From Sharpea porci (lineage in GTDB: Bacteria > Bacillota_I > Bacilli_A > Erysipelotrichales > Coprobacillaceae), in the NCBI RefSeq assembly GCF_009695655.1, contig NZ_VUNM01000002.1:124001-188000 (forward strand): a stretch of DNA of 64,000 nucleotides. Direction: 5' to 3'. Made by a program: the position numbers and the translations under genes. Under the pieces are notes generated by a model. That model was not told the origin of the DNA. It was given only the letters and a program-made list of their open reading frames with translations, and ran no database searches. Shown here in pieces: positions 27,499 through 36,425 of this stretch (its first letter is position 1; each line of letters begins with the position of its first letter).

Positions 27499-28365
27499 AT
27501 GCTTCAAGGCAGAATTATTAAATCATTAGCTGGCTTTTATTATGTTGAAAGTCAGAATGTTCTTTATACATGTAAAGCACGTGGAAAATTTAGAAAAGAG
27601 AATATGAAGCCAGTTGTCGGTGATCTGTGTGATTTTGAGATTGATGATAATCAAGAAGGCTATATTAAGAAAATAGCCAAAAGAAAGAATTATCTCACGA
27701 GACCGCCAATCAGTAATATTGACCAGGCTTTACTTGTCTTTTCTATCACCCATCCTGATTTTGATAGCTTGTTGTTGGATCGCTTTTTAGCTAATGTGGA
27801 ACATAAGGATGTTAAGCCTATCATCGTTATAACGAAAATAGATCTTGATTCGAGCAGGATGGAGAAAATCAAACAGGATTATCATGATTATCAGATTATT
27901 TTCGTATCCAGCAAAGAGCATATAGGTATTGATGAAGTCAAGGCGAATCTTAAAGACAAGGTGACCGTTGTCACAGGTCAGTCAGGGGTAGGAAAAAGCT
28001 CACTTCTTAATGCCTTGGATATTCAATTGCATATAGAGACAAATGAGATATCTGATGCGCTAGGCAGAGGCAAGCATACGACAAGACATGTTGAACTTAT
28101 TAAAATGCATGGTGGTTATGTCGCCGATACGCCTGGTTTCTCATCCTTAGAGCTAGAGATGGAACCAAGAGAATTAGCTGTGAGCTATCATGATTTTAGA
28201 CGCTTGTCCGAATCATGTAAGTTTAGAGGCTGTTTGCATGATAGTGAGCCTTATTGTGCTGTGAAGCAGGCGGTAGAAGATGGCGAGATTGCGAAAGATC
28301 GTTATCTACATTATTTAAGTTTTCTTAAAGAAGTTAAAGAAATAAAGGAGAAGAGATATGGTTGA
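27499..28365 (+). CDS. rsgA: Ribosome small-subunit biogenesis GTPase RsgA
   Basis: 288 residues with an N-terminal OB fold, a circularly permuted GTPase (G4 'ITKID' before G1 'GQSGVGKSS' and G3 'DTPGFSS') and a C-terminal zinc finger ('CKFRGCLHDSEPYCAVK'). It acts late in 30S maturation. It lies 14 bases after prkC and overlaps rpe by 8 bases. Confidence 0.95.
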   Translation: MLQGRIIKSLAGFYYVESQNVLYTCKARGKFRKENMKPVVGDLCDFEIDDNQEGYIKKIAKRKNYLTRPPISNIDQALLVFSITHPDFDSLLLDRFLANVEHKDVKPIIVITKIDLDSSRMEKIKQDYHDYQIIFVSSKEHIGIDEVKANLKDKVTVVTGQSGVGKSSLLNALDIQLHIETNEISDALGRGKHTTRHVELIKMHGGYVADTPGFSSLELEMEPRELAVSYHDFRRLSESCKFRGCLHDSEPYCAVKQAVEDGEIAKDRYLHYLSFLKEVKEIKEKRYG

Positions 28366-29002
28366 TATTGCCCCATCATTGTTATCGGCAGATTTTGCGG
28401 ATTTAAAAAGTGAATTGAAATCGATTGAGGAGGCTGGTTGTACAGTACTTCATTATGATGTCATGGATGGCCATTTTGTCCCTAATATTTCTTTTGGGGC
28501 TGATATTCTTCATGATGTTCATCAGATTACCAATATGGAGCTTGATGTGCATTTGATGATCAGTGATCCAATGTTCTATGTTGATCGTTTTATTAAAGCA
28601 GGTGCTTCTTATATATCCTTTCATATCGAGGCTATGGAATCAGTTGAAAAGACGCATGAACTCATTAAGAAAATTAAAGAAGCAGGCGTTAAAGCTTCCA
28701 TAGCAATCAATCCAGGTACTTCTTATGAAGCTGTCATTCCTTTTTTAGATGAAATTGATATGATTCTCGTCATGAGTGTACAGCCTGGCTTTGGCGGACA
28801 GAAATTTAATCCGGTTGCGATTGATAAAATTGCTGCCTTATCTAAGTACAAGAAAGAAAAGGGTTTTCTTATTGAAGTAGATGGCGGTATCAATGCAACA
28901 ACAATTCAGGATGTAAGAAAGGCAGGCTGCGATTTGTTTGTGGCAGGTTCAGCTGTCTTTAATCAGAATGATCGCAAGAAAGCTGTTGAAGCATTGTTAT
29001 GA
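28358..29002 (+). CDS. rpe: Ribulose-phosphate 3-epimerase
   Basis: 214-residue TIM barrel of the pentose phosphate pathway, interconverting ribulose-5-P and xylulose-5-P. Metal and catalytic residues are visible in 'APSLLSADF', 'HYDVMDGHFVPN', 'DVHLM', 'MSVQPGFGGQKF' and 'EVDGGIN'. AAGGAG precedes the ATG inside the end of rsgA. It overlaps thiN by four bases. Confidence 0.96.
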   Translation: MVDIAPSLLSADFADLKSELKSIEEAGCTVLHYDVMDGHFVPNISFGADILHDVHQITNMELDVHLMISDPMFYVDRFIKAGASYISFHIEAMESVEKTHELIKKIKEAGVKASIAINPGTSYEAVIPFLDEIDMILVMSVQPGFGGQKFNPVAIDKIAALSKYKKEKGFLIEVDGGINATTIQDVRKAGCDLFVAGSAVFNQNDRKKAVEALL

Positions 29003-29586
29003 AAATAGGGATGTATGGTGGCATTGACAATGGCTATGTAAGAGATCGCTCAATGGATTATATTGCGATTGATCAAGGTTTGACCTATCTTGCTCGAGAA
29101 GGCATAAAGCCTGTTATTGCCATTGGTGATTTTGACTCCCTCAATGATAAGCGTCTTTTAGAAGGGGTCCCCAATCTCAAATATCAACCAATCAAAGATG
29201 ATACGGATACAGCCCTGGCAATCAAATGGGCGATTGCGAATGGCTATGATGAGATGGACATAACGGGTGTTATGCAGGGGAGGATGGATCATTTTCTCGC
29301 TGTACTCTGTTTGTTGGAACGTTATCGTGACTATCGCATAACGCTATATGACCAGAAAAATTGTATGCGTTTGTTGAAAGCGGGAAGTTATGATATAGAT
29401 TGTCAGCAATATCATTATTTTTCAGTCTTTGCTATTCAAGATACCGTGCTTACTTTGCAGCATTGTGATTATGAACTTGATCACTATCTTCTCAAAAGAC
29501 ATGATCCCCTATGTGTCAGCAATCAGTGCAAGCACATCCTTCATTTAGAAACAACAGAGGATATTCTATTTATTCAGGCATCCTAG
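28999..29586 (+). CDS. thiN: Thiamine pyrophosphokinase
   Basis: 195 residues, slightly short for the family. It converts thiamine to thiamine diphosphate. Signatures: 'AIDQGLTYLAREGI', 'AIGDFDSL', 'DDTDTALAIKWA' and 'GVMQGRMDHF'. The start overlaps the rpe stop (ATGA). A perfect 10-bp palindrome ends the operon inside its last codons. spoVM, which follows thiN in spore formers, is absent. Confidence 0.93.
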   Translation: MKIGMYGGIDNGYVRDRSMDYIAIDQGLTYLAREGIKPVIAIGDFDSLNDKRLLEGVPNLKYQPIKDDTDTALAIKWAIANGYDEMDITGVMQGRMDHFLAVLCLLERYRDYRITLYDQKNCMRLLKAGSYDIDCQQYHYFSVFAIQDTVLTLQHCDYELDHYLLKRHDPLCVSNQCKHILHLETTEDILFIQAS

Positions 29587-29600
29587 GATGCCTGATTTTC
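29575..29600 (+). terminator. Terminator of the priA-thiN operon
   Basis: CAGGCATCC-TA-GGATGCCTG, a perfect palindrome overlapping the stop codon, followed by a T-rich stretch (ATTTTCATTTT). Confidence 0.75.
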
Positions 29601-29607
29601 ATTTTGC

Positions 29608-29635
29608 TTGCAAAGCGTAGGATTTCGTGTAAAAT
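29608..29635 (+). promoter_or_regulatory. Predicted promoter of tcdA
   Basis: TTGCAA (29608-29613), a 16-base spacer and TAAAAT (29630-29635), 28 bases before the ATG. Confidence 0.6.
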
Positions 29636-29663
29636 ATTGACGATTAGACGAGGGGGTATATAC

Positions 29664-30431
29664 ATGCTTAATCAGTTTTCTAGAACAGCCCTCATCATTG
29701 GTGATGAAGCACTTAACAATTTACACAATAAACGTGTGGCTATTTTTGGGATTGGTGGTGTTGGCGGTTATGTTGCTGAAGGCTTAGCGAGAGCGGGCAT
29801 TGGGGCGTTTGATTTATTCGATGATGACAAGGTTTGCTTAACGAATATTAATCGTCAGATTATTGCAACCATTCCTACTATTGGTCAATATAAGGCTGAT
29901 GTCATGGCTAAGCGTATTCATGAAATTAATCCTAAAGCAACAATTCATGTTCATAAGATTTTTTACTTACCTGAAACTAAGGATCAATTTGATTTCAATG
30001 AATATGATTATGTCGTAGATGCTGTTGACACAGTGACAGCCAAACTCACTATCATCAGTGAAGCTAAGCGTACAAAGACGCCTGTAATCAGCTGCATGGG
30101 AATGGGAAACAAGATTGATCCAACCAAGATTAAGATTACAGATATCTCTAAAACGGAAATGGATCCATTAGCACGTACAATGCGTTATGAAATGAAAAAA
30201 CGCCGTCTTGGCAAGCTGAAGGTTGCCTTTTCAACAGAGAAGCCAATCAAGCCATCAACTTCAGAAGCAAATTCTTGTGCTTTTCATTGTATTTGTCCGC
30301 CAGGCACTGAAAGAAAATGTACAGATCGTCGAGATATACCGGGATCTATTTCGTTCGTTCCAAGTGTTGCCGGATTGATGATTGCTGGTGAAGTTGTCAA
30401 TGATTTTATTAAGAATGAGCAGAAAAAGTAA
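29664..30431 (+). CDS. tcdA: tRNA threonylcarbamoyladenosine dehydratase (E1-like)
   Basis: 255 residues. It cyclises t6A37 to ct6A in tRNAs using ATP. The E1/ThiF adenylation fold shows 'IFGIGGVGGYVAEGLARAGI', 'LFDDDKVCLTNINRQ' and a conserved Cys region ('SCMGMGNKIDPTKI', then 'CICPPG'). The start at 29664 follows AGGGGG; upstream in-frame starts lie inside thiN. It is monocistronic between two terminators. Confidence 0.93.
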   Translation: MLNQFSRTALIIGDEALNNLHNKRVAIFGIGGVGGYVAEGLARAGIGAFDLFDDDKVCLTNINRQIIATIPTIGQYKADVMAKRIHEINPKATIHVHKIFYLPETKDQFDFNEYDYVVDAVDTVTAKLTIISEAKRTKTPVISCMGMGNKIDPTKIKITDISKTEMDPLARTMRYEMKKRRLGKLKVAFSTEKPIKPSTSEANSCAFHCICPPGTERKCTDRRDIPGSISFVPSVAGLMIAGEVVNDFIKNEQKK

Positions 30432-30439
30432 AAGCATTT

Positions 30440-30466
30440 GAGTATACTTAGGTATACTCTTTTTTT
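30440..30466 (+). terminator. Terminator after tcdA
   Basis: GAGTATAC-TTAG-GTATACTC followed by seven T's. Confidence 0.9.
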
Positions 30467-30483
30467 AGTTAATTACATTGAAA

Positions 30484-30496
30484 TGAAAGCGTTTCA
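30484..30496 (+). promoter_or_regulatory. cre-like palindrome (putative CcpA site) upstream of pfkA
   Basis: TGAAAGCGTTTCA: perfect TGAAA/TTTCA arms around the GCG core, closely matching the cre core TGWAARCGYTWNCW and differing at its last two positions. It ends two bases before the -35 of the pfkA promoter, a position where CcpA generally activates. Confidence 0.6.
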
Positions 30497-30498
30497 CC

Positions 30499-30527
30499 TT
30501 GTAGCATTGTGAAATTTTTGATATAAT
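30499..30527 (+). promoter_or_regulatory. Predicted promoter of pfkA
   Basis: TTGTAG (30499-30504), a 17-base spacer ending in TGA (extended -10) and a perfect TATAAT (30522-30527). Confidence 0.75.
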
Positions 30528-30553
30528 CATGAAAGATATGGAGGTTATGAATT

Positions 30554-31672
30554 ATGAGTGGTAATGTAAAGAGAATTGCCTTATTGTCTGGTGGGGGAGA
30601 TTGTCCCGGCTTGAATGCCGTTATTCGCACAATCACAAAGACAGCAATTCAAAAATATGGCTGGGAAGTCATTGGTTATGTTTTTGGGTATCGAGGCTTA
30701 TATAACAATGATTATATTGAATTGACTTTAGACAAGGTTGAAGATATCTATAAAGAGGGTGGCACAATTCTTTATTCTTCAAATAAGGATAACTTATTTG
30801 ATTATCTTGTTGATGATGGTCATGGTGGTAAAGTCAAGAAGGATGTATCCGATGTTGGTGTAGCCAACTTAAAGAAAGATGGTGTTGATGTCCTTGTCGT
30901 ACTTGGTGGTGATGGTACATTGACAAGTGCCCGTGACTTTTCACGTAAAGGTGTTAATGTTATTGGTGTGCCAAAAACAATGGATAACGATCTTGCAAGT
31001 ACTGATGTCACTTATGGCTTTATGAGTGCGATGAGTGTAGGTACAGAATTCATTGATCGTTTACAGACGACAGCAAAGAGCCATCATCGTGTTATTCTTT
31101 GTGAATTAATGGGTCGTGATGCTGGATGGATTACTCTCTATGCTGGTTTAGCAGGTAATGCGGGTGTCTGCTTGATTCCGGAAATTCCATTTACTGTTGA
31201 AAATATTGCTAAGGCCGTTAAGAAACGTGATGAAGCAGGGTTACCATATACAGTTATTGCCTGTGCTGAAGGTGCTAAGTATGCTGATGGGACAAAGGTT
31301 ATTGGTAAGATTGTTGAAGATTCGCCAGATCCAGTACGTCTTGGCGGTATTGCTAAACAGCTTGAAGCAGATCTTGAAAAAGTCATTCCTGATCATGAAG
31401 TGCGTTCTGTAAATCCAGGACATATTATTCGTGGTGGCGATATTAATGCTTATGACCGTATTTTATCCATTCGTTATGGGGTTGCTGCTGCTGATCTTAT
31501 TCATGAGGGTAAGTTTGGCAATGTTGTAACAATCAATCATGGTGAAATGGGTTATACATCACTTGAAGAGGTGATTGGCGCTGCAAAAATTGGTCAACAG
31601 AAACATGTTGATCCAAATGGTGAACTTGTCAAAGCTGCGAAAGCTATTGGGGTTTCATTTGGTGATGAATAG
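30554..31672 (+). CDS. pfkA: 6-phosphofructokinase
   Basis: Phosphorylates fructose-6-phosphate at the committed glycolytic step. At 372 residues it is longer than the 320-residue bacterial PfkA and resembles group III enzymes. 'GGDGT' has Gly121 at the position that favours ATP, whereas 'PKTMDND' has Lys141 at the position typical of PPi-dependent or mixed group III enzymes (Gly in classical PfkA). 'GRDAGW' and 'GGDINAYDRI' complete the fructose-phosphate site. Phosphoryl donor is therefore probably ATP, but not certain. It is monocistronic with a cre-like site upstream. Confidence 0.93.
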   Translation: MSGNVKRIALLSGGGDCPGLNAVIRTITKTAIQKYGWEVIGYVFGYRGLYNNDYIELTLDKVEDIYKEGGTILYSSNKDNLFDYLVDDGHGGKVKKDVSDVGVANLKKDGVDVLVVLGGDGTLTSARDFSRKGVNVIGVPKTMDNDLASTDVTYGFMSAMSVGTEFIDRLQTTAKSHHRVILCELMGRDAGWITLYAGLAGNAGVCLIPEIPFTVENIAKAVKKRDEAGLPYTVIACAEGAKYADGTKVIGKIVEDSPDPVRLGGIAKQLEADLEKVIPDHEVRSVNPGHIIRGGDINAYDRILSIRYGVAAADLIHEGKFGNVVTINHGEMGYTSLEEVIGAAKIGQQKHVDPNGELVKAAKAIGVSFGDE

Positions 31673-31682
31673 AAAGAAAATG

Positions 31683-31706
31683 CCTTACAAATTGTAAGGT
31701 TTTTTT
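31683..31706 (+). terminator. Terminator after pfkA
   Basis: CCTTAC-AAATT-GTAAGG followed by seven T's. Confidence 0.85.
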
Positions 31707-31714
31707 CATTTTAT

Positions 31715-31743
31715 TTGTATGTTGGAGTTGTTTTTGTTAAGAT
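31715..31743 (+). promoter_or_regulatory. Predicted promoter of the TPR-like gene
   Basis: TTGTAT (31715-31720), a 17-base spacer and TAAGAT (31738-31743). An in-frame ATG at 31719 lies inside this -35, which supports the downstream TTG start. Confidence 0.55.
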
Positions 31744-31766
31744 ACACAAGAAGGAGGGATCTCCGC

Positions 31767-32684
31767 TTGATTGAAGAGCTTATGCGTGAAGGGCAGTATC
31801 GTGCTGCACTTGAAAAATTGAATGATTTAAATGATGAACAAACACGCTATTTACGTCTCATTTGTTTGAATGCAATGGGAGAATATCGACAAAGCATGAT
31901 GGAAGGGGCTAATGCGAAAGCAATGGCCAAAGATACTTATTATGATGTGCTTGTCGCTTATCTTGAAGCATTGAAAGAATGTGAAGAATATGAAAAAGCA
32001 ATTGATATTCTTGTAGAGGAACTTGGCATGCCTTATATTCCCTATGAGTATGAATCACTCTTTAATGAGGTTTATGACCAAATTCTGCTTGAGAAACAAG
32101 AAATGAATGCCCAGCTTGATCGTCATCAGATTTTTTCTGTCGAAGAGCTAGAGAAGTTGCTAGATCGTAATGACGTGAATGATGACTTGCTTTATATGGC
32201 TTTGGATCAGCTGACACAGCTTAATGTGCGTATGCTTTCACCTGTGTTACATCGTTATCTAGCTGATGAGAGTAAGCCGGCTTTTGCGAAGACATTAATT
32301 ATGGAAACCTTAATTCAGCAACAAATTGATGATGAATTCGAAGTCCATAAAAATGGCCATATTTATGATTTTAATCCCGCTATTAGCGCCCTTGTTTTAG
32401 AGAGGGAATGTTATCAGGGCATTGGCAAGCATCTTATTCGTGTTCTTGAGGATGATAATCCATCGTTGATGAATCAATGTTTAGATTATCTTGAATATTT
32501 TCTATATGCTACTTACCCGCAAGAAATATATGAGGATGAATATGCATTATATGCTGCAGGAATCCATTATTATGTGGCAACTATGCAGAATATTGAAGTT
32601 TCAGAAGAGGATCTTGAAGTAGACTATAATGTGAATATGGAGATGCTTGCGGAAGTGCTTTTAGCACTCAAAACTATTGAGTGA
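31767..32684 (+). CDS. TPR-like helical repeat protein upstream of tig
   Basis: A 305-residue all-helical, acidic cytosolic protein. The N-terminal third looks like TPR repeats ('EELMREGQYRAALEKLNDL', 'YYDVLVAYLEALKECEEYEKAIDIL'). Bacillota often carry a TPR protein just before trigger factor (ysoA in Bacillus subtilis), and this one is probably its counterpart by position; function unknown. The TTG start is chosen because AAGGAGGG lies eight bases upstream. Confidence 0.7.
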   Translation: MIEELMREGQYRAALEKLNDLNDEQTRYLRLICLNAMGEYRQSMMEGANAKAMAKDTYYDVLVAYLEALKECEEYEKAIDILVEELGMPYIPYEYESLFNEVYDQILLEKQEMNAQLDRHQIFSVEELEKLLDRNDVNDDLLYMALDQLTQLNVRMLSPVLHRYLADESKPAFAKTLIMETLIQQQIDDEFEVHKNGHIYDFNPAISALVLERECYQGIGKHLIRVLEDDNPSLMNQCLDYLEYFLYATYPQEIYEDEYALYAAGIHYYVATMQNIEVSEEDLEVDYNVNMEMLAEVLLALKTIE

Positions 32685-32693
32685 TAAAGCTTG

Positions 32694-32721
32694 TTGCAAT
32701 TGTTTAAAAACTGTGTATAAT
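32694..32721 (+). promoter_or_regulatory. Predicted promoter of tig
   Basis: TTGCAA (32694-32699), a 16-base spacer and perfect TATAAT (32716-32721). Confidence 0.7.
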
Positions 32722-32756
32722 AAGCATGTAATATAATTTAAGGAGAAATGTATATA

Positions 32757-34046
32757 ATGAAAACTGAAGTAAAGAAACTTGAAAAATCTCAGGTTGAAGT
32801 CAAAGCTGTATTTGACAAAGAAGAATGGAAGGCTGCTCAGGATAAAGCTCTTGATAAAGTAGCTGCTAAGGCTCAATTAGACGGCTTTAGAAAAGGTCAT
32901 GCACCAAAGAACTTAATTAAAGCAAGAATTGGTGCAGCTGGATTACAGTCAGAAGCTGTTGAAGTCATCTTATCTGATAGCTACAGCAAGATTTTCCTTG
33001 ATAATGGAATTACTCCTGTTGGTCAGCCATCAGTAGATATTGTTAAAATGACTGCTGATGAACTAGAATTGTCATTCACAGCACCTGTTGCTCCTGAATT
33101 CAAGTTAGGTGAATATAAAGGCTTAGATGTCAAGAAGAAGAGAGTCAGAGTTACTGAAAAAGAAATCAATGAAAGATTAGAAAAATATCAGAATGAATTC
33201 GCAGAATTAGTTATTAAGGAAGGCGAAGATGCTGTTGCTGAAAATGGTGATACAGTAACAATTGACTTTGAAGGCTTCAAAGATGGTGTTGCTTTTGAAG
33301 GCGGCAAGGGTGAAAACTATCCATTAGAATTAGGTTCAAATTCTTTCATTCCTGGCTTTGAAGATCAGGTTGTTGGTATGAAAGTTGGCGAAACTAAAGA
33401 TATCAATGTGAAGTTCCCTGAAGATTATCAGGCTAAGGATTTAGCTGGTGCAGATGCAACATTCAAGGTAACTGTTCATGAAATCAAATCAAAAGTATTA
33501 CCTGAATTAGATGATGAATTAGCTAAGGATGTAAATATTGATGGTGTTGAAGATTTAGAAGCTTTAAAGAAGCATATTAAAGATGAATTAAAGGCTTCTA
33601 AGGAAGCTGAAGCTGAAGAAACATTCAACGAAGAAATCATTGATAAGTTAATCGAAAACACACCATTCGAAGTACCAGATGCAATGGTTGAATCTGAAGT
33701 ACAGAATATTATTTCAGAAATCAATGCAAACTTACAGCAGCAGGGCTTAACTCTTGAATTATATCAGCAGATGACAGGTCAGACTATGGATCAGTTAAAG
33801 GCTGACGTAAGAGAGAATGCTGAAAAGAGAGTAAAATATCAGTTAATTATTGCTGAAATTGTTAAGGCTGAAAATATTGAAGTTTCTGAAGAAGAACTTG
33901 CTGAAGAAATTAAGAATATTGCAACATATTATGGCCGTGATGAAGAAGAAGTTAAGAAGATCTTTGCTGGTCAGGAAGATCGTATTAAAGAAGATGTTGC
34001 AAGTAGAAAAGCAGTTGATTTAGTAAAAGAAAATGTTGCTAAATAA
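32757..34046 (+). CDS. tig: Trigger factor (ribosome-associated chaperone and prolyl isomerase)
   Basis: 429 residues. The N-terminal ribosome-binding domain contains the signature 'GFRKGHAPKNLI' (canonical GFRxGxxP). The FKBP-type PPIase domain (about 155-240) has 'GDTVTIDFEGFKDGVAFEGG', and the C-terminal helical arms follow. It holds nascent chains at the exit tunnel. Codon use is strongly biased (TTA, GAA, AGA), like rpsB and tsf, indicating high expression. The ATG at 32757 was preferred to 32748, which is two bases from AAGGAG. Confidence 0.97.
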   Translation: MKTEVKKLEKSQVEVKAVFDKEEWKAAQDKALDKVAAKAQLDGFRKGHAPKNLIKARIGAAGLQSEAVEVILSDSYSKIFLDNGITPVGQPSVDIVKMTADELELSFTAPVAPEFKLGEYKGLDVKKKRVRVTEKEINERLEKYQNEFAELVIKEGEDAVAENGDTVTIDFEGFKDGVAFEGGKGENYPLELGSNSFIPGFEDQVVGMKVGETKDINVKFPEDYQAKDLAGADATFKVTVHEIKSKVLPELDDELAKDVNIDGVEDLEALKKHIKDELKASKEAEAEETFNEEIIDKLIENTPFEVPDAMVESEVQNIISEINANLQQQGLTLELYQQMTGQTMDQLKADVRENAEKRVKYQLIIAEIVKAENIEVSEEELAEEIKNIATYYGRDEEEVKKIFAGQEDRIKEDVASRKAVDLVKENVAK

Positions 34047-34058
34047 TTGAAAGTCATT

Positions 34059-34087
34059 AAATAAGACGCGCAAGCGTCTTATTTCTT
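34059..34087 (+). terminator. Terminator between tig and lon
   Basis: An 11-bp stem AAATAAGACGC / GCGTCTTATTT with loop GCAA, followed by T's. No clear promoter follows before lon, so partial read-through may supply lon. Confidence 0.8.
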
Positions 34088-34103
34088 TAAAGGAGGTAAC
34101 TAC

Positions 34104-36425
34104 ATGGATGAAGTGATGACAATTGATTTACCGGTTGTATGTACACGTGGTATGCTTGTTTTCCCTGGTCATGAGATGTCTATCGATGTTGGTCGTCCTT
34201 TCTCATTAGCTGCAGTGAATCAGGCTATTGATAATTACGACAATAATATTGTTTTTGTTTCGCAAATTCGACCAATTGAAGAAGAAACAAGTTTTGATGC
34301 TATTTATCATGTTGGAACACTCGCAAAAGTTGTTAGACGTGTCAAAAAAGATAATCATGGGACAATCAAATTGACTGTAAGTGGTGAAAAACGTGTAAAG
34401 CTTTATGATTTTTATGAACAAGATGGTGCTTACTTCGCAAAGGTTGAACTTCTTGAAGATGTTCAGGGTGATGAGATTGAAGAAACGGCTCTTGTACGTA
34501 AGATTCATTCACAAATGCAGTTTGTCAATCGTGGTGGAACAATTTTCCCAAGAGAATTATTTGCGAATATTACCCAAGGTGTTTCAGCAGGACAGCTTGC
34601 CGATACGATTGGGAATTACATGAATATTGATTTAAAGGAAAGACAACAGATTCTTGAAGAAACTGATGTTAATAAACGTTTGTTGTTATGTCTTGCATGT
34701 ATGCAAAAAGAAAAGACAATCAATGAAGTAGAAGCTAATATCAATACCCGTGTTAAACAGTCTATTGATGAAAATCAGAAAGAATTCTATCTTCGTGAGA
34801 AGATGAAGGCTATTAAAGAAGAACTTGGTGATGTGCCTAATGGGGCAGATGATGTTGAGGCTATTCGTCAGAAGTTAGAAAAGAATCCCTATCCTGATAA
34901 TATCAAAGCTAAAGTTAAAGAAGAACTTCAGCGCTATGAAATGATGACTGCTTCTTCTCCTGAAGCTAATGTTATTCGTACTTATATTGATTGGGTATTA
35001 AAGACTCCTTGGTATCAGGAAACAGCAGATAATCAGGATTTAAAGAATGTTCAGGAAATTCTTGATGGTGATCATTATGGTCTTGAAAAACCAAAAGAAA
35101 GAATTATGGAATATCTTGCTGTAAAGCAGATGACTAATTCTTTAAAAGCACCTATCATTTGTTTGGTGGGTCCACCAGGTGTTGGTAAGACTTCTATTGC
35201 GAAATCCATTGCTCATGCTTTAAATAGAAAGTTTGTTAAAGCTTCTTTAGGTGGGGTAACGGATGAATCTGAAATCAGAGGGCACCGTAGAACTTACTTA
35301 GGCTCTATGCCAGGAAGAATTATTCAGTCGATGAAGAAGGCTGGTGTCATTAATCCTGTATTCTTGCTTGATGAAATTGATAAGATGAGTTCGGATTATA
35401 AAGGTGATCCTACAAGTGCAATGCTGGAGGTCTTAGATCCAGAACAAAATGAATTCTTCTCTGATAACTATATTGAAGAACCATATGATTTATCGAAAGT
35501 CTTATTTATTGCGACAGCAAATGATTTAGGTGGTATCCCTGGACCATTAAGAGATCGTCTTGAAATTATTGAATTGTCTAGTTATACAGAACAAGAAAAG
35601 ATGATGATTGCCAAGGAGCATTTGATTCGTAAAGAACGTGATGCCAATGGCTTAAAAGAAGATCAGCTGACAATTACAGATGATGCTCTCATGTATATTA
35701 TTAGACATTATACAAGAGAAGCCGGTGTGCGTCAGTTAGAACGTCTCATTGCTGCAATTTGTCGTAAGGCTGTCTTAAAGATCTTAAGAGATGGTCAGAC
35801 GCAAGTTACAGTTGAAGAAAAGGATTTAGAAGAGTTCTTAGGTAAAGCACGCTTTGATCATACAAAGAAACTTAAGAAACCAACTGTTGGGGTTGTGACA
35901 GGTCTTGCCTGGACACAATTCGGTGGCGATATCTTACCAATAGAAGTCAACCATTTCCCTGGTACTGGTCAGTTTATTGTAACCGGACAGCTTGGTGATG
36001 TGATGAAAGAATCTGCTTCTATTGCATTGGACTACTTGAAGGCTCATGAAAAGGAATATGGCCTGAAGCCTGAGGATTTCGAAAAGCAGGATATTCATAT
36101 TCATGTCCCAGAAGGTGCGGTCAAGAAAGATGGCCCTAGTGCAGGTGTCACATTGACAACAGCCCTCTATTCAGCCTTTACTGGTAAGCCAGTCAGAGAT
36201 GATATTGCTATGACTGGAGAGATCACACTAACTGGTGATGTCCTTCCAATTGGTGGCTTGAAAGAAAAGTCTATTTCAGCTAATCGTTCAGGTATCAAGA
36301 CAATCATTATTCCAAAAGATAATGAAAAAGATATTGATGATATTCCTGAATCAGTACAAAAAGAACTTCACATTATCTTGGCAGACAATATTGATACAGT
36401 GCTTGAAAATGCACTCGTAAAATAG
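34104..36425 (+). CDS. lon: ATP-dependent protease Lon
   Basis: 773 residues. The N-terminal substrate-binding domain (about 1-200) is followed by an AAA+ domain with Walker A 'GPPGVGKTS' near 355 and Walker B 'VFLLDEIDK', then a C-terminal protease domain with the Ser-Lys dyad (serine in 'KDGPSAGVT', about 679; lysine in 'IGGLKEKS' region). It degrades misfolded and regulatory proteins. The AAAGGAGG site is strong. ysxC begins directly after the stop codon, the conserved lon-ysxC order. Confidence 0.97.
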   Translation: MDEVMTIDLPVVCTRGMLVFPGHEMSIDVGRPFSLAAVNQAIDNYDNNIVFVSQIRPIEEETSFDAIYHVGTLAKVVRRVKKDNHGTIKLTVSGEKRVKLYDFYEQDGAYFAKVELLEDVQGDEIEETALVRKIHSQMQFVNRGGTIFPRELFANITQGVSAGQLADTIGNYMNIDLKERQQILEETDVNKRLLLCLACMQKEKTINEVEANINTRVKQSIDENQKEFYLREKMKAIKEELGDVPNGADDVEAIRQKLEKNPYPDNIKAKVKEELQRYEMMTASSPEANVIRTYIDWVLKTPWYQETADNQDLKNVQEILDGDHYGLEKPKERIMEYLAVKQMTNSLKAPIICLVGPPGVGKTSIAKSIAHALNRKFVKASLGGVTDESEIRGHRRTYLGSMPGRIIQSMKKAGVINPVFLLDEIDKMSSDYKGDPTSAMLEVLDPEQNEFFSDNYIEEPYDLSKVLFIATANDLGGIPGPLRDRLEIIELSSYTEQEKMMIAKEHLIRKERDANGLKEDQLTITDDALMYIIRHYTREAGVRQLERLIAAICRKAVLKILRDGQTQVTVEEKDLEEFLGKARFDHTKKLKKPTVGVVTGLAWTQFGGDILPIEVNHFPGTGQFIVTGQLGDVMKESASIALDYLKAHEKEYGLKPEDFEKQDIHIHVPEGAVKKDGPSAGVTLTTALYSAFTGKPVRDDIAMTGEITLTGDVLPIGGLKEKSISANRSGIKTIIIPKDNEKDIDDIPESVQKELHIILADNIDTVLENALVK

